Shown one piece after another: positions 22,074-33,705 of a DNA stretch of 64,000 nt. This DNA is from Oxytricha trifallax. Its lineage: Eukaryota; Ciliophora; Spirotrichea; Sporadotrichida; Oxytrichidae. The position numbers were made by a program, and so were the translations under genes. Position 1 is the first letter of the stretch; each line of letters opens with the position of its first letter. The notes under the pieces are model-generated. The model was not told the DNA's origin. It saw nothing but the letters and a program-made list of their open reading frames with translations, and did no database searches. The stretch covers positions 1 through 64,000 of the forward strand of contig ARYC01000555.1 of NCBI GenBank assembly GCA_000711775.1, given 5' to 3'.

Positions 22074-24871
22074 ATGGAAGGTACAAACAATCAACAACCA
22101 AATCAGCAGACCAACTTCGGTGCAGGAGCTCAGGGCTCAAACGTTCAAGTTGACTTCGCTATTGGAAAGACCGACAAGGACACAGGCAAAGCCAAGGTCA
22201 AGAATTTGGAAGAAATCGCAGAAGAGAGAATGATAATTTACATATAATATTATATAGTATTTTTAACATTTAATAAGTACTGAAATAATTAATTTATATT
22301 AAAGAATGAGATAAACTTTCAATGTGGGAGGTGGAGCAAAGGAAAATGATGATTTAAAGAGAAAGAGAGAAGATTATGCGGTACAACTAAGAAAGTCAAA
22401 GAGGTAAGGAGAGTTACTATGATATAATGGTTATCGTTGAAGTTTACGCTATTCCCTATAATCCAGATTTATTTCATCTATTTTTATATAGAGAGGAGGC
22501 TTTCAAAGCTAAAAGAGCATTCATCGGAGAGGGAGCAATGGGATCAAGTGCTCAGACAACAGGATCATCAGATAGCACTCAGCCTTTGAACTTAGGACCT
22601 CAAGGACAATTATTAAATGTATCTAATATATTTTAATTCCCAGACTCAGCATTGTTGCAGATAAGTATTGAAGATGCTTTGCAATCAGCAGAAAATATGA
22701 GTCCAGAGGAATTCATTGTTCAAGCTTAAAGCATGCAATTCAATGTAAGTTCATTCATAATTTTGACTGATTCTGGTTACTTACTTGCTTTATGAATAGG
22801 TTCAAGATTTCCCAAAACTATTGATGCTCATCCAAGACACCAACGTGCTCAAGCAACTCTTTGCTACTATTGGATTTAGAAGATTGCTGTCAAGAGAGCA
22901 AGGTCCCCCCATTCAACCAGTCATTGACGCTAATCTTGTGCCAAGATTCATTTCATTCTTACAGAGAACTGATACTCCCAAGCTTCAATTCGAAGCAGCC
23001 TGGTGCTTGACTAACATCGCCAGTGGCCAATCAGAATAAGTTCAAGTCTTGATCGACAAGGGAACTATCGTAGTCCTAGTTGACTTATTGGGCTCAGCTC
23101 ATTTGGAAGTCGTTGAACAAGCAATCTGGGGACTTGGAAATATTGCAGGTGACAGCTATAAAGTGAGAGATCTTGTCATTAATGCAGGTGCTGTAAACCC
23201 AATCGCAGCTGTACTTGATCAAGCCAAGCCAGGATCTTCACTAGCCAGAAATGCAAGTTGGACTCTTTCAAACTTGTGTAGAGGTAGTCCTAGTAAAATA
23301 CATCTACCACACTCCACCCTTACTTCTTTTCTTTCTCTTACTCTGTTATAATTTATTTATTTTTTAGTGCTTAAAATCAGACATCTCAGTTTCTTATTCT
23401 ACCAACAACAACAACAAAAAAATTGTTTAAGAATCATTTTTTACCCTGTTATCATTAAATGTATTTATTTTTTTCACAATGATTGTTAATTTAAAATAAT
23501 TATTTACTTAGAGTAGTATTATATTACACGCTTCTAAATGTAAAAAATCGAAATATAAATTTTTAATTTATTTATATTTAAGATTTTCATAATTTTATTA
23601 TCGATAGAGAAAATTCAAAATAGGCAGGGACTTCCGGGGTGTAAGAAGAGGGGGAGATATTAGTATTTTTGATTAAGGTAGGCCTGCACCTCATTTCGAG
23701 AAAGTCAAGAGAGCCGTTCCATCACTTGCTAAAGTCCTCATCGAAAATTAATAAATTTAAATTTATATTTATCAACAAAATAACATTAAAATATTGAATG
23801 ATCTTGACGATATTCTTGTTGACGTCTGTTGGGCCATCTCTTACCTTTCTGACGGAGGAGAAGAAAGAATCCCAGTCATCATGAGCACTGGTGTACTTCC
23901 AAGACTAATTCAACTCTTGCAACATAACAACATCGCTATCTCAGTGCCATGCCTCAGAACTATTGGAAACATTACCCCAAAACCCTAATTTTATCTTTCT
24001 AATTAATTTCATAGTGAATTAACAAAATTTATTTAATATAATAGCTACTAAATAACTATAATAAAAAATATTGTTGAGTTCGAAACTGATTGAGTGAATT
24101 TTAAATATAATTTTAAATTATTATAATAATGCCTGACTTATTCAATCTAATTAACTAAGGTAGTTTACATAATTATGAATGCTAAACAAATTATAAATTG
24201 GGGATTTGTGGTATTGTAACTGGAGATGATGACTAGACATAATTTGTGATAAACGCAGGTGCTTTAGACGCTTTGAACAACATTATTTACCACAGAAAGA
24301 AGACTGTAAGAAAGGAAGTGTGCTGGTCACTTTCTAACATCACTGCTGGAAACCCCACTCAAATTCAAGCATGCCTTGACTTGGGCATCATGGATAAGTT
24401 GATCAACTTGCTTTAAAATGATGAATTAGAGATCAAGAAAGAAGCTGTTTGGGCTGTTAGCAACTGCACAGCTGCTGCTACTTTCGAGCAATTCGTTTCT
24501 TTGGTGCAGAAGGGTATTCTCAAATCATTAGGCTCAGTGCTTAAAATGAAGGAAGCAAGAATACTAGCTGTTGCTCTTGAAGGTATCGAGAACATCTTGA
24601 AGTCTGGACAAGAACACTTCCCTAAGGTAAGATTTCAATTTAGTTGTAATATCGTTTTTAGCATGGTCAAGAGAATAAGTTCACAATCGAGTTAGAGATG
24701 TGCGGTGGTCTTGAAGAAATCGAACAGTTGCAAATGCATCCAAACCACCAAATCTATGAGAGAGCTTTGAAGATCCTTGAAACCTACTATCAAGATCAGC
24801 AAGAGGAAATGTACGATGTTGGTAACACCGCCTCTACTCAGCCAAGCACTGGCAATGTATTTAACTTCTGA
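22074..24871 (+). CDS. Importin subunit alpha (karyopherin alpha)
   Basis: Four IESs and three introns (22404-22491, 22745-22799, 24627-24661) are removed to give about 618 residues. The N-terminal importin-beta-binding domain ends in KRKREDYAVQLRKSKREE. Ten armadillo repeats follow with the WxxxN arrays that bind nuclear localisation signals: QFEAAWCLTNIASG, VEQAIWGLGNIAGD, RNASWTLSNLCRG, LVDVCWAISYLSDG, RKEVCWSLSNITAG and KKEAVWAVSNCTAA. The C-terminal helix region (EIEQLQMHPNHQIYERALKI) is the conserved tenth-repeat/export-factor contact. It is about 80 residues longer than usual, mainly from an insert around residues 90-170. It carries cargo with importin beta through nuclear pores. Confidence 0.95.
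22234..22309. other. IES 1 of importin alpha, pointer AGAATGA
   Basis: AGAATGA at 22227-22233 and 22303-22309, 76 bp. Excision creates RMRQTFNV at the start of the importin-beta-binding domain. Confidence 0.85.
23288..23681. other. IES 2 of importin alpha, pointer AGGTAG
   Basis: AGGTAG at 23282-23287 and 23676-23681, 394 bp. Excision joins NLCRG to RPAPHFE, the expected armadillo sequence. Confidence 0.9.
23749..23799. other. IES 3 of importin alpha, pointer AAT
   Basis: AAT at 23746-23748 and 23797-23799, 51 bp. Excision joins KVLIEN to DLDDILVDVCW in frame. The pointer is short, so the exact cut could shift by a base or two. Confidence 0.75.
23974..24215. other. IES 4 of importin alpha, pointer ATT, telomere-like ends
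   Basis: ATT at 23971-23973 and 24213-24215, 242 bp. Excision joins RTIGNI to VTGDDDQTQ. The IES starts ACCCCAAAACCC and its other end, read on the opposite strand, is ACCACAAATCCC, so it has inverted telomere-like ends matching in 10 of 12 positions, and the flanking ATT fits an ANT target duplication. Confidence 0.85.
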
Positions 24872-25443
24872 GAAGCCACTGAAATTACAACTAATAAATA
24901 TTGTATTAAGTAAATTAGTATATGAGCAAACTGTGAGATTATTGAATGAGAGATAGAGTCAGATGATAACAGTTGTCACTAGAATAAAATATTTTGTTTT
25001 TAGCAATCTAATTAATTTATGTATGTTTTTAATAAGCTTTTCAACAAATTTTGCTCTTTTCACTATTAACACTATACATAAATTGAATTTATTCGTTAAT
25101 GATTTAAATTTGAATTTATCTAGTAGACTTAGGAGAAATTTATTAATATTATTCGTGTAAACTAATTGTTTCTTAAGTAAAATATGAGTGAAATTTAACA
25201 AGTAAATCTAATTACCGAGTCTTCTCTTTAAACTCAAGAATCCGGGATTTATGAAGTCTAGCTAGATCCTAGATATAAATAAAGCAACACAATTTTTATA
25301 TTAATAGTAAATTATAGCAGGCAAAGATCAAGGTAATATACTTACATTGTTCAATAAAAGTTAGGCTGAATAAATATAGTAGCGGAGAATGTGTTTTATA
25401 AAGAACGATAATAAGTTTGAAAAATTTCTTAATTAATCTACAT
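24872..25443. other. AT-rich spacer
   Basis: It holds overlapping open frames on both strands made of Ile, Leu, Asn and Lys codons, as expected from A/T-rich DNA with a single stop codon. No gene is supported. Confidence 0.5.
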
Positions 25444-27620
25444 TCAATACAATTTATTCCAAAAACTTTATTAAAAAACTTTCTCACTGATTTTATTGCA
25501 TAATGCCTAATCTAATGTCTCTGATCTATAAACATTTTCTTAATTATATAAAGAAAAACAATATATTATTTATAAGTTTATAGTTCTAAGTTAAGCGTCT
25601 CTCTTATCCATCATTTCAGTTAAGTGCATCTTGCTCATCCTGTACTATCTGTCTAGTTCCTCAACTTTCCTTTGATTTTCCTGCATCTTTTTATTTACTG
25701 GATTTATAATCTAAACTGGTTGATGAAATTTCAGGTCAAATGGTGTTGGCTCAACTTTCTGATCTTCTTGAGTGCTCTCATCATTTAGTGTTTGTTTCAT
25801 TTCCACATCCTACCCAATAATCTCAACCTTAACTTCTTGATCAGCTGCCTGCTCTTTGGCTTTCTGTTTCTACTACAAATACTATTGATACTTGTCATTA
25901 CTCACTTTCTTGATGTCATCCTTATCCAAATATTTGCTCACCTGCTCTCTGTAGCTTCTATCGTCATCTTTCTTAGTCTTTTTGAATTGCTCCTTGGCTT
26001 GCTGGAAAAGTTGTTGATTAATCTAGGGATGATTCCCGAAGATCTTTGTCAAAGATTCCCTCCACTTATCGAAATCTTTATTGCTAGTTTTATAGTAAAG
26101 AATTGCTACATCCTTGGGCTCAAAAGAAGCTTTTGGTTGAACTATTGGTGTTGCTTAAGGCAAAGAAGACTGAAGTTAAGTTGGTTATTACGAATGATAA
26201 GTTGTAGTGTCAATCATAGTTTAATCGGTATAGGTTTATTAGGGTATTTGCTGTTGATAGGGTGGGTATGATTAATAAGATTGAGTATTCTGTTGCAAAG
26301 GCACCTATTACGATTGGAAAGTTTAATTATACTGCTGGTATGGTTATTGTTGATAGAAGGATTAATCTGTGGACGGATACTGAACATAACTTCCTTAGTA
26401 AGATTAATTTTGATAAACTTGATTTTACTGGTAAGGTGCCTGCTATTAATAAGTATATGCACCCTAAGCAGCTGGTTAAGAAGCAGTAAATTTGTTTAAA
26501 TTGTTTTATTGCTAATTATAAGATTATCCTTAAGTCTCATACCTTGTTGAATTATAACTGATTTGCTATTGATTTTTGTTGACAGATTAAGTACTTGATT
26601 AGACTTAAGCAGGTTGTTCTTGCTTTACTTAAGGGATTGTAGAAGTGGGGCTAGTTTAGTGATATGAACTTGGCTTCTTTTCAGCTCTATCATCTTTTCT
26701 ATCACTTCTTGGTGAACCTTACCTTTCTTGCTTGATATGTCCACCAAAGCCCTAGCTAAGTCTTTCGTCTGCCAATCTACTCGCTTCAAGTAAATTGAGT
26801 TTTGACTTCGATCTATCTCTGCCACTTGAAGACTTGTTATTTCTGCTGCTGTCATAGTCTCTATCATTGTATCCTCTTCTGTATCTGCTGTCATAATTTT
26901 TTCTGCTATCCTTTCTCTTCCTGTCATAGCTAGAACTGCTACTTCCTGAAGAACTAGAGCTTCTACTTGACTTCTTATCTCTCCTATTTCCCGCATTTTC
27001 AGTTCTGTAGCTTCTGTTATATCTGTTGCTCTAATTATAAGAACTCTTTCTATTTCTACTGCTTGATCTTGAGGACTTCCTGTCTCTATCATTTCTATCT
27101 CTTGTGGAGTAATCTTTATCTCTTCTGTAACTATTGTCTGTCTCTCTTCTATTAGTGTTTGCTTTTTCATTTCTGTTTTGATCAGGCGAGCTTCTTCTAT
27201 TAGCTGCAGCGGAAAGGTTTGTATGTAAATCAATAAAATACTATGACCTAAGTTCTTGCTTGCAATTGGATTTTACTCATATTGCTAGAATTTAGCAATA
27301 GGATTATTCGATGGGTAAGCTTAACCACCATCCTAATTATGAGCGCTGCCTCCTTCACTTGAGTGATTCCCTCCTCCAAATTATTGGAAATCGATGTTGC
27401 TGCCAAATTAATCATCCTTGAATCTTTTATTCTTTCTGAAATTTAAGTCATTTGGGTACTCATTATCTCTCCCACTAAACCTACTGCCTCCCAGATTTCC
27501 ACCCTCCATAATTCCAGCTGCTCTTGGTGACAAAGTTTGACCAAAACGCCTCTTCATTTTGTGAATATTGGTATTTCTTTGATCTTCATCCAAGACCTTC
27601 TTGTTTTAGTGATGTGACAT
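25444..27620 (-). CDS. Arginine/serine-rich nuclear protein
   Basis: After removal of a 44 bp intron (27204-27247) and a large IES (26161-26634) the frame is open for about 552 residues. It begins MSHHQNKKVLDEDQRNTNIH, has a Gly-rich part (MEGGNLGGSRFSGRD), then a long RS/RD-rich domain (residues about 130-290: DRNDRDRKSSRSSSRNRKSS and similar) and a helical C-terminal half (SNKDFDKWRESLTKIFGNHP, then Lys/Gln-rich coiled coil). RS domains mark pre-mRNA splicing and RNA-processing proteins. No RRM is visible. The last 45 codons are A/T-rich, so the true stop could lie earlier, behind an unrecognised intron. Confidence 0.65.
26161..26634. other. IES with foreign coding sequence, pointer CCTTAAG
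   Basis: CTTAAGG at 26154-26160 and 26628-26634 (CCTTAAG in gene sense), 474 bp. Excision joins STIPQ to ATPIVQP in frame. Inside, on the + strand, a frame opens from about 26262 with MINKIEYSVAKAPITIGKF, then VDRRINLWTDTEHNFLSK, to TAA at 26487-26489, and after it another coding-like run contains two TGA codons. Composition and codon use (GGT, CCT, ATT, AAG) differ from the host gene. Confidence 0.75.
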
Positions 27621-27780
27621 TATTTTCTCTTTCAAATTTATAATTATAAACTTAGGAATTGCAAATATTATATTATTTTGAATCTTTCATTTTAAATCTC
27701 TCTCAAATATCCTTAAATTTGATCTATGATTAATATAATAATTATAGATAATAAATTATAATCCATTAAATAATAATATG

Positions 27781-30169
27781 TTATCAAAGAGAGGACTGCA
27801 AGTTTTGACTTCTTTAGGCAAGAGAAACTAGAAGATGCCACTTTTATTACTCCAATATGGTTCAAAAGTTATTTAATTGGGAAGAATTAATAAAAATATA
27901 AATATTACATAAAAAATATAGATGAATTTATTGCCAGTTAAGATTGTGATGATTTATTTGTTGACTGCTATATATCCAGAATGCTTTTATCTCTTATAAA
28001 ATTATGAGATAATGAATAGAGTTGATTTATTTTTTAATATTTAGACATGTAGCAATCTTTTTATAACTATAATTATATTTTCTCCAAATGATTTCTCTTC
28101 AAGCTCTAATAGTCTGTATAATAATCCTTGAATATTTCCCAGACTTATCAAATGCTTCTCAAACCAAGTCAAATGTTATCTTATCAAAGAATGACAATAA
28201 TTATTATTTTAATTTTCTTGATTATTAAACTAATTGATAATGACATTTGCTTAAGGACCCACCATGATGATGCCAGGTGGAGTAGGCAGCAGCAAGAAAA
28301 TTACAGCAAAGACATTGTGTGATATCACAGGCACAAGGTACTATCCTCACAACGAGGAGTGTGGTTTCGAACCAAGCAAGATTGTCAGAGTCTATGATGA
28401 AAATGATGTACTCGTTGGAGACATGACTTTCTAAGAAGATTAGTATTACGTTATATTCTTTTAAGAAGCTAGTGATGCTGCACACAATGCTAAGAAAGAT
28501 ATCGTGCTTAGAAACGCCAAAATAGACCCACCAGTCTGCAAAATTATGCTCTACAAGCTTGAATTGCTCAAGAGATTATTCAAAAAGCTTGGTAGATAAG
28601 GCGAGGAGAAGGATGGCAAATCTAAGACAATTAGATTGACTACCACCATTTCAGCTCATGATTTGGACAATAAAAAGAAGAAGGCAGTGGAGTACTTGAA
28701 GTCTCACTCTTCCCTCAAGTTTTACATGAAAGTTAACATTTATGATGATGAGAACGTACAGAAGGGCAAACTCATGCTCATGAATATTGCTGAAGACATG
28801 AAGGAATACGGCAAAATCAAGATATCACCCATGGATAGTGCAACAAGAGCCGATAATAACGCACAGCCAGCATAAGACAAGAAGAAACCACACAAGATTG
28901 AAGATGTCAAGAAAGGCATTCATTAGATATTAACTTCACAAAGTATACCTTTATAGGTTTATTTTTATGAATTGATAAGCAAAAGAAAAGAGAAGAAGTT
29001 GTTTAAGTTGAAGACGATGATGAAGATGAGGACTTGGAAGGCAGAGCTAATCATGTTTATATGGAATTGTAGTCTACAGTTTCTTTTAGAGAAATCGATA
29101 TTGATAAGATGCTTGAACATACCACTCTTGATGATTTCCTTAAGGGTCTCTATGTCAACTCACTAGGTCAAATATTTAAATACTATTATATTGGATGAGA
29201 TTTGTGTCAAAAATTCTTTATTATTTATTTAATTGAGTCAATAATCAGACACTAAGAAGTAAACAGGATCAGGAGATAAATTCATGAATATGTTCCAGTA
29301 GTCTTCCCAACCAGAAGAGGATAAGGAGACTGATAAAATTGGACTTAACTTCGATGAAGAGGACAAATAAGTTGAGATGTTTAAAGGTGAAAACTTGAGA
29401 AAGCAAGCACTTTAAAACTTGAAGGAAATGAGACAAAGATAAAAGAAGAGTGTTATTTTCAATGCTTTGAATTAGAATAGAAATTTGGTCAATGATTAAA
29501 TGAAAATTCATTGTATAATTGAATTGTCAAGATAATATATTTTATGCTTCAGAAGGAACTGCATAAACAAGATTTTTTTAAAAAAATAGGTGAATAAAAT
29601 AATAAAAGTTATACTAAAATAAATTGAGAATAGAGAGTAAGATAATTTACATTATAAAATTTCATCAAAAGGAATGAAATAGATACTTTAAAATATCAGG
29701 ATTTGATTCATATAAACAAATGAAAGTAATATTAATATGAAGTACATTAAAAAATTAAAATATAAAAAAAATTCTAACTCAATATAAAAGTATATTAATT
29801 TTGATTTACAACACTTCTGAATTATGTTTGTATTTTTCTTTAAGCAGACGAAGATGTTCAAGATGAAGATGCAGCTGATGATGGATACCTATCTATATAT
29901 TTAATTATTTTGGAAGTTCCCAAGATTTAGTGAAATCCAAGAGAATTGATTTGACAAAGACTCAACTTCAGCAAGAAGGACAAGATTTGGATTTACACCT
30001 CGACGACTTTGATTTGCTAGAGGCACAAGTTGACCCCAAGGATGTAAAGACAATGCTGAGAATCAAGCAACTTGAGGCAGATATCGAGTTCGAGAAGATC
30101 AAGATTAAGACAAAGTACATGTTCAAGTTTTCATTCCAGAGTCACGACCCAATGAAGATCACTGAATGA
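27781..30169 (+). CDS. IF3-like translation initiation factor, probably mitochondrial
   Basis: The gene is split by several IESs. The core (about 28268-28870) has the IF3 N-domain pattern ending DPPVCKIMLYKLELLKRLFK and the C-domain patterns SKTIRLTTTISAHDLDNKKK and LMLMNIAEDMKEYGKIK. The first segment, MLSKRGLQVLTSLGKRNQK, resembles a mitochondrial presequence, so mitochondrial start-site selection is likely. How this segment joins the core (between about 27870 and 28250) is unresolved. After the IF3 fold comes an acidic extension of some 200 residues (VEDDDEDEDLEGRAN, LEHTTLDDFLKGLYVNS, DEDVQDEDAADDG) not found in bacterial IF3. It ends at TGA 30167-30169. Confidence 0.8.
28915..28988. other. 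IES, pointer AAGAAA
   Basis: AAGAAA at 28909-28914 and 28983-28988, 74 bp; excision joins IEDVKK to REEVVQVEDD in frame. Confidence 0.65.
29168..29274. other. IES, pointer ambiguous (AGG or TCA)
   Basis: Coding sequence stops after FLKGLYVNS and resumes as GDKFMNMFQQ. Two short repeats, AGG and TCA, both give an in-frame joint, so the cut is known only to within about 10 bp at each end. Confidence 0.55.
29500..29843. other. IES, pointer TTAA
   Basis: TTAA at 29496-29499 and 29840-29843, 344 bp; excision joins NLVNDQ to ADEDVQDED in frame. Confidence 0.65.
29886..29914. other. Very short IES, pointer TGGA
   Basis: TGGA at 29882-29885 and 29911-29914, only 29 bp; excision joins DEDAADDG to SSQDLVKSK in frame. 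Confidence 0.65.
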
Positions 30170-30320
30170 ATTAAATGCCTTAATACTTACTAACATTATT
30201 TAAATTCTGTACTTATGTTTATTAAAGTAGATCATTTAGGGAAATGATAAGTATGAGTTAAGCATAAAAACATTAATTAATTAGATATCAGAGAACATCA
30301 GTATAATAAAGATAATTAAA

Positions 30321-32865
30321 ATGGCAAAACTACAAAATTTATCATATTTTTAAGATCACACCAAGATTTACCCAATTTTATAAACAGAAGCTGACTATAA
30401 TATGCTTATGCAAAAAGAAGGTAGGACTTATTGTTTTATTACTAATATACTAATAACTATATTTTAGAAAATTACCACAAAATGGCAAATATATCCAATG
30501 TAGTTGTGTTGACGTAGGAACAGCAAACATTGACATAACTCATTTAAAAATATCATGAGAATCCTTAAATTTAAGCATTTTATCAATTAAAGTTTGATAT
30601 TATTGATGAGAAAATATCACAAGGATAGGATGTAAATTGGAGTAAAGATGATTTTATTTAAAATATGCAAAGTAATATATCATAGCAAAGTTTGATAATG
30701 GCACAGCTCAAAGAAAATAATCTCGAAGGAACTAATGATTATGAAAGAGTATAGCAAAGAATGAATTTGCTTTAGAGTGAACTATAAAACATCAATATAT
30801 AGAGGACTGATGATGAAAAGCACAGTTACCTGCCGCCCATTAACTTAATGAATAATAATCAGAAGCACTAATTTAATGATCAAGACACATAAATAGATGA
30901 AGAAGAGATCTAGAATAATCAATAATCTCTCTTTAGTAAATAACTAAATGGTAACTGCGATCCCACACTTTTTCCTCATTAAAAAGCAATTAATAAACAG
31001 GAATTTGAAGTTGAAAGGGATGTTTATCACAAAGAGTAGATAAGTCAAATTCAATAGAAAGTTATAGTAGATGTGACTAAATAAGGTGGAAAACTTAAAA
31101 GCAACAATTAAAATGAAAGCTTAGATAATAAAAATTAGGATGAAGAATAAGTTTTGTTGAATAGGCTCAATGTCTATAACTTTGCTGTTTAATACTTAAT
31201 AGATGTATGATTAATCTAATAAAATAATAAATCGGTTTTAGAATGATTAAATGGATAAAGCTAAACCACTTTAGCAAAATTAGGAAATTATTGTAATACA
31301 ATGGTATTTATAATTTTCAATATTGTCGTGTCTTAAGCAAATTCCATTTTAATAATAAATTTCTGTTCTAATTTTATTTCTTAGCTTTAGTAATCTTAAG
31401 ATCATTCAAAATACTTAAATGACTCAATGTAGTTTTAAGTATCTTTTAGAAGCTGCTTAAAATATATCAAAAGCCATTCAGCACTTTAACGATGGAAACT
31501 TAAACTAATATGAGATGTTTTTAGAACCTGAACTATCTCCTACGATAATGTTTGGTTTATCTAGCATAGAAAGATCATCTTGTAAGTATAAGTCCATTTT
31601 AATTTTTATTTTGTTTAGAGTTGAAACAACTACAAAATGAAATAGAATTCATGTTTAAGAAATCTAAAGACTAAGCTGAGGCTTTTCTTGTTAACTCAAA
31701 AGAACCCTCTTTATCAAAAGTGGAATCATAGAAATTGAAAACCTAAGCAGCTTCTCTAATTGAGAAAGCAAAACAATATGCAGAGAATATTAAGTAAATC
31801 AAGCTGTGCTTAGAGGATGAATGGATGCCAATGCCATCATTTGCTTATAAGAAACCGATTAACAAAGTTGTCAAAATTAATCAAGAAATTGGAGTGGATG
31901 AGTGCAGAGTGATTGTAGAAAGTAGTAAAAACTGTCTTGATCGAAATCTAAAGGTTGATAATAACTAAAACTATAAAATTTTTGCATTTTTTTAGTGATA
32001 TTAAGATAGAAAACTTAGGTGAATTTGTTGCAAACATTTCAAAGTCTCAAATATCAAAGACTTTTATTGCGGAAAAAGAAATACATGTGAAAACATTAGC
32101 AAAACGGCAATGTCACATCTAACTCTTAAAGAATAACTCGATTATACTTGATTAAAAGAAAATAAAGTTCAAAATGCTCGCTTCAAAGTGTGAAGATAGC
32201 ATTACTTTTACTGTTTAGAATGATTAACTAAGCAAAATCTTTAATTTATTAAAATGTTGTTTTTTTTTTACAAAAGAGCTCTTTGCTGCATTCCAGTAAA
32301 GCCGATAAACCTAGAACATGGGGAAATAAAAATTACTGTTTAACTCAGGGAGCCTAATTCAGGCTAAGAAATTATCGATGAAAAGGGAGATGTCGAAGAA
32401 TTGATAATTGAAAGATTTAACCCCAGCTTTAAACCTATCTTGTTTTCTATTAATCATAATTGCTCAAAGCAATCAGTATTAGACTAACTATCAAAACTTT
32501 AAAACATTTTGCTTTTACACTCCTAAAAATTGAATTTGGATTTTGATCTACAGAACTTAAACTCTTAAGTTAATATGAAAGAGAAAAGTTATAAACTCAA
32601 TTAATCATCAACACAAAGAATTATCAAGAAAATTGAAACGGAAAAAAGGAAAGTCAGTAAGAAAGCAGATGTGAAAGACTCAAATTAAGGCCAAGATGAA
32701 TCAGATTTTAATTAAGACCATAATTTAAAACCTAAAATTGTAAATAGATGTATTTAATCTATTTTTTTTAAGATGGGAATTCACTATATAAATAAATAAA
32801 ATATAGCAAATATTATTCTAATTATAAATTTTATGTTTTATGATTCATTAGAACGTTTGGAATGA
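30321..32865 (+). CDS. Unknown paralogue A of a tandem pair
   Basis: The first exon encodes MAKLQNLSYFQDHTKIYPIL, and an intron at 30421-30467 follows. The N-terminal half is a Gln-rich coiled coil (VLTQEQQTLTQLIQKYHENP). After a few introns around 31207-31435 comes a conserved C-terminal part: NISKAIQHFNDGNLNQYEMF, DEWMPMPSFAYKKPINK, SSKNCLDRNLKVDIKIENLG and CCIPVKPINLEHGEIKITVQ. The last part looks beta-rich. Two IESs (31961-32000, 32238-32275) are needed to keep frame. The next gene (33706-36082) has the same order of blocks and the same IES sites. No known domain is recognised; the exact intron ends near 31210-31440 and the stop are less certain. Confidence 0.6.
31961..32000. other. IES, pointer TGATA
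   Basis: TGATA at 31956-31960 and 31996-32000, 40 bp; joins NLKVD to IKIENL. The paralogue has an IES at the homologous codon (35341-35389). Confidence 0.75.
32238..32275. other. IES, pointer CAAAA
   Basis: CAAAA at 32233-32237 and 32271-32275, 38 bp; joins NDQLSK to RALCCIPV. The paralogue has an IES at the homologous codon (35626-35660). Confidence 0.75.
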
Positions 32866-33705
32866 TATAGGAAAAACAGATTATTCAATATTTGATTAAA
32901 GTAAAAGTAATTTTTTTTTAGCTATTAATGATTTATGATATATTTTAGATTGATTTATTTGTTTAATCCTTAATATATTTTCAAATTTACTTTTATTTAT
33001 CAATAGCAGCTAATTTAATTGTTATTTTAATAAAAGTCATTTAAATTTTTAAGAATACAATGATCATTGAAAAAAAGTAATAAAACAACTAAGAGCCAAT
33101 AAATAAATCTCAATCATAGAAGGAATGACTGATAAATGAATTTTATTTAGTTAAATTAAATTTCTTCATATAAATTAAAAACTGTTTCATTGTTTTTAAT
33201 ACTTCTAAGGATGTTGTAATTTTTGCTAGATTTTGATAATTATCTATAGAATATACACTGGAGATATAATTGATACTTTAAATCATAATTATATTTAACA
33301 TAAAATATCAAACATCTGTAAATAAATAAAATTTGGAATAAATTTTAAAAAATAAAGTGTGAAAGCAATCTTTTAGAATAAATATTAAAAAATTTATGAA
33401 TATTGATCAACTTTTGAATTTATAATTAGTTAAGCTGTTTTATTAAGTTAAAAAATTATAATAACTTTCTTAATAAAATTAAATTTTCTTACTTTTTAAG
33501 AATCATGAAATTTCTCTTAAATTTATATTTTAAGATTTAAAAAGTATACTATCAAATTGATATACTTAATTTCTGTGTAAGGAAAATTCAAATTTTTTTT
33601 CCAATTCAAATTATAATTTTTGAATTCAAATACTATTTTTGATAAAATTGGTCGTAATTTATATAAATAAACTTTACTTAATTATCGAGATTACTTACAA
33701 TTAAT
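32866..33705. other. AT-rich spacer between paralogues
   Basis: This stretch is very A/T-rich with no supportable gene and no terminal-repeat structure. Confidence 0.5.

Noticed and set aside
22427-22491. Frame reading MVIVEVYAIPYNPD upstream of the second importin exon
   Set aside because: It is within a GT...AG intron; removing the intron restores the conserved RKSKREEAF junction.
24959-25201. Overlapping frames on both strands after importin alpha
   Set aside because: They are Ile/Asn/Leu/Lys-only composition expected from A/T-rich DNA when only TGA stops; no signal or domain.
25792-26271. Plus-strand frame of 159 hydrophobic residues
   Set aside because: It lies opposite the minus-strand RS-rich gene exon and breaks at the IES; its Leu/Phe richness is the complement of Lys/Gln codons.
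26625-27233. A long minus-strand open frame of Ile/Glu/Thr-rich composition
   Set aside because: It is a shifted reading of the RS-rich domain; the RS frame has the biased composition, joins across the intron and continues through the IES in frame.
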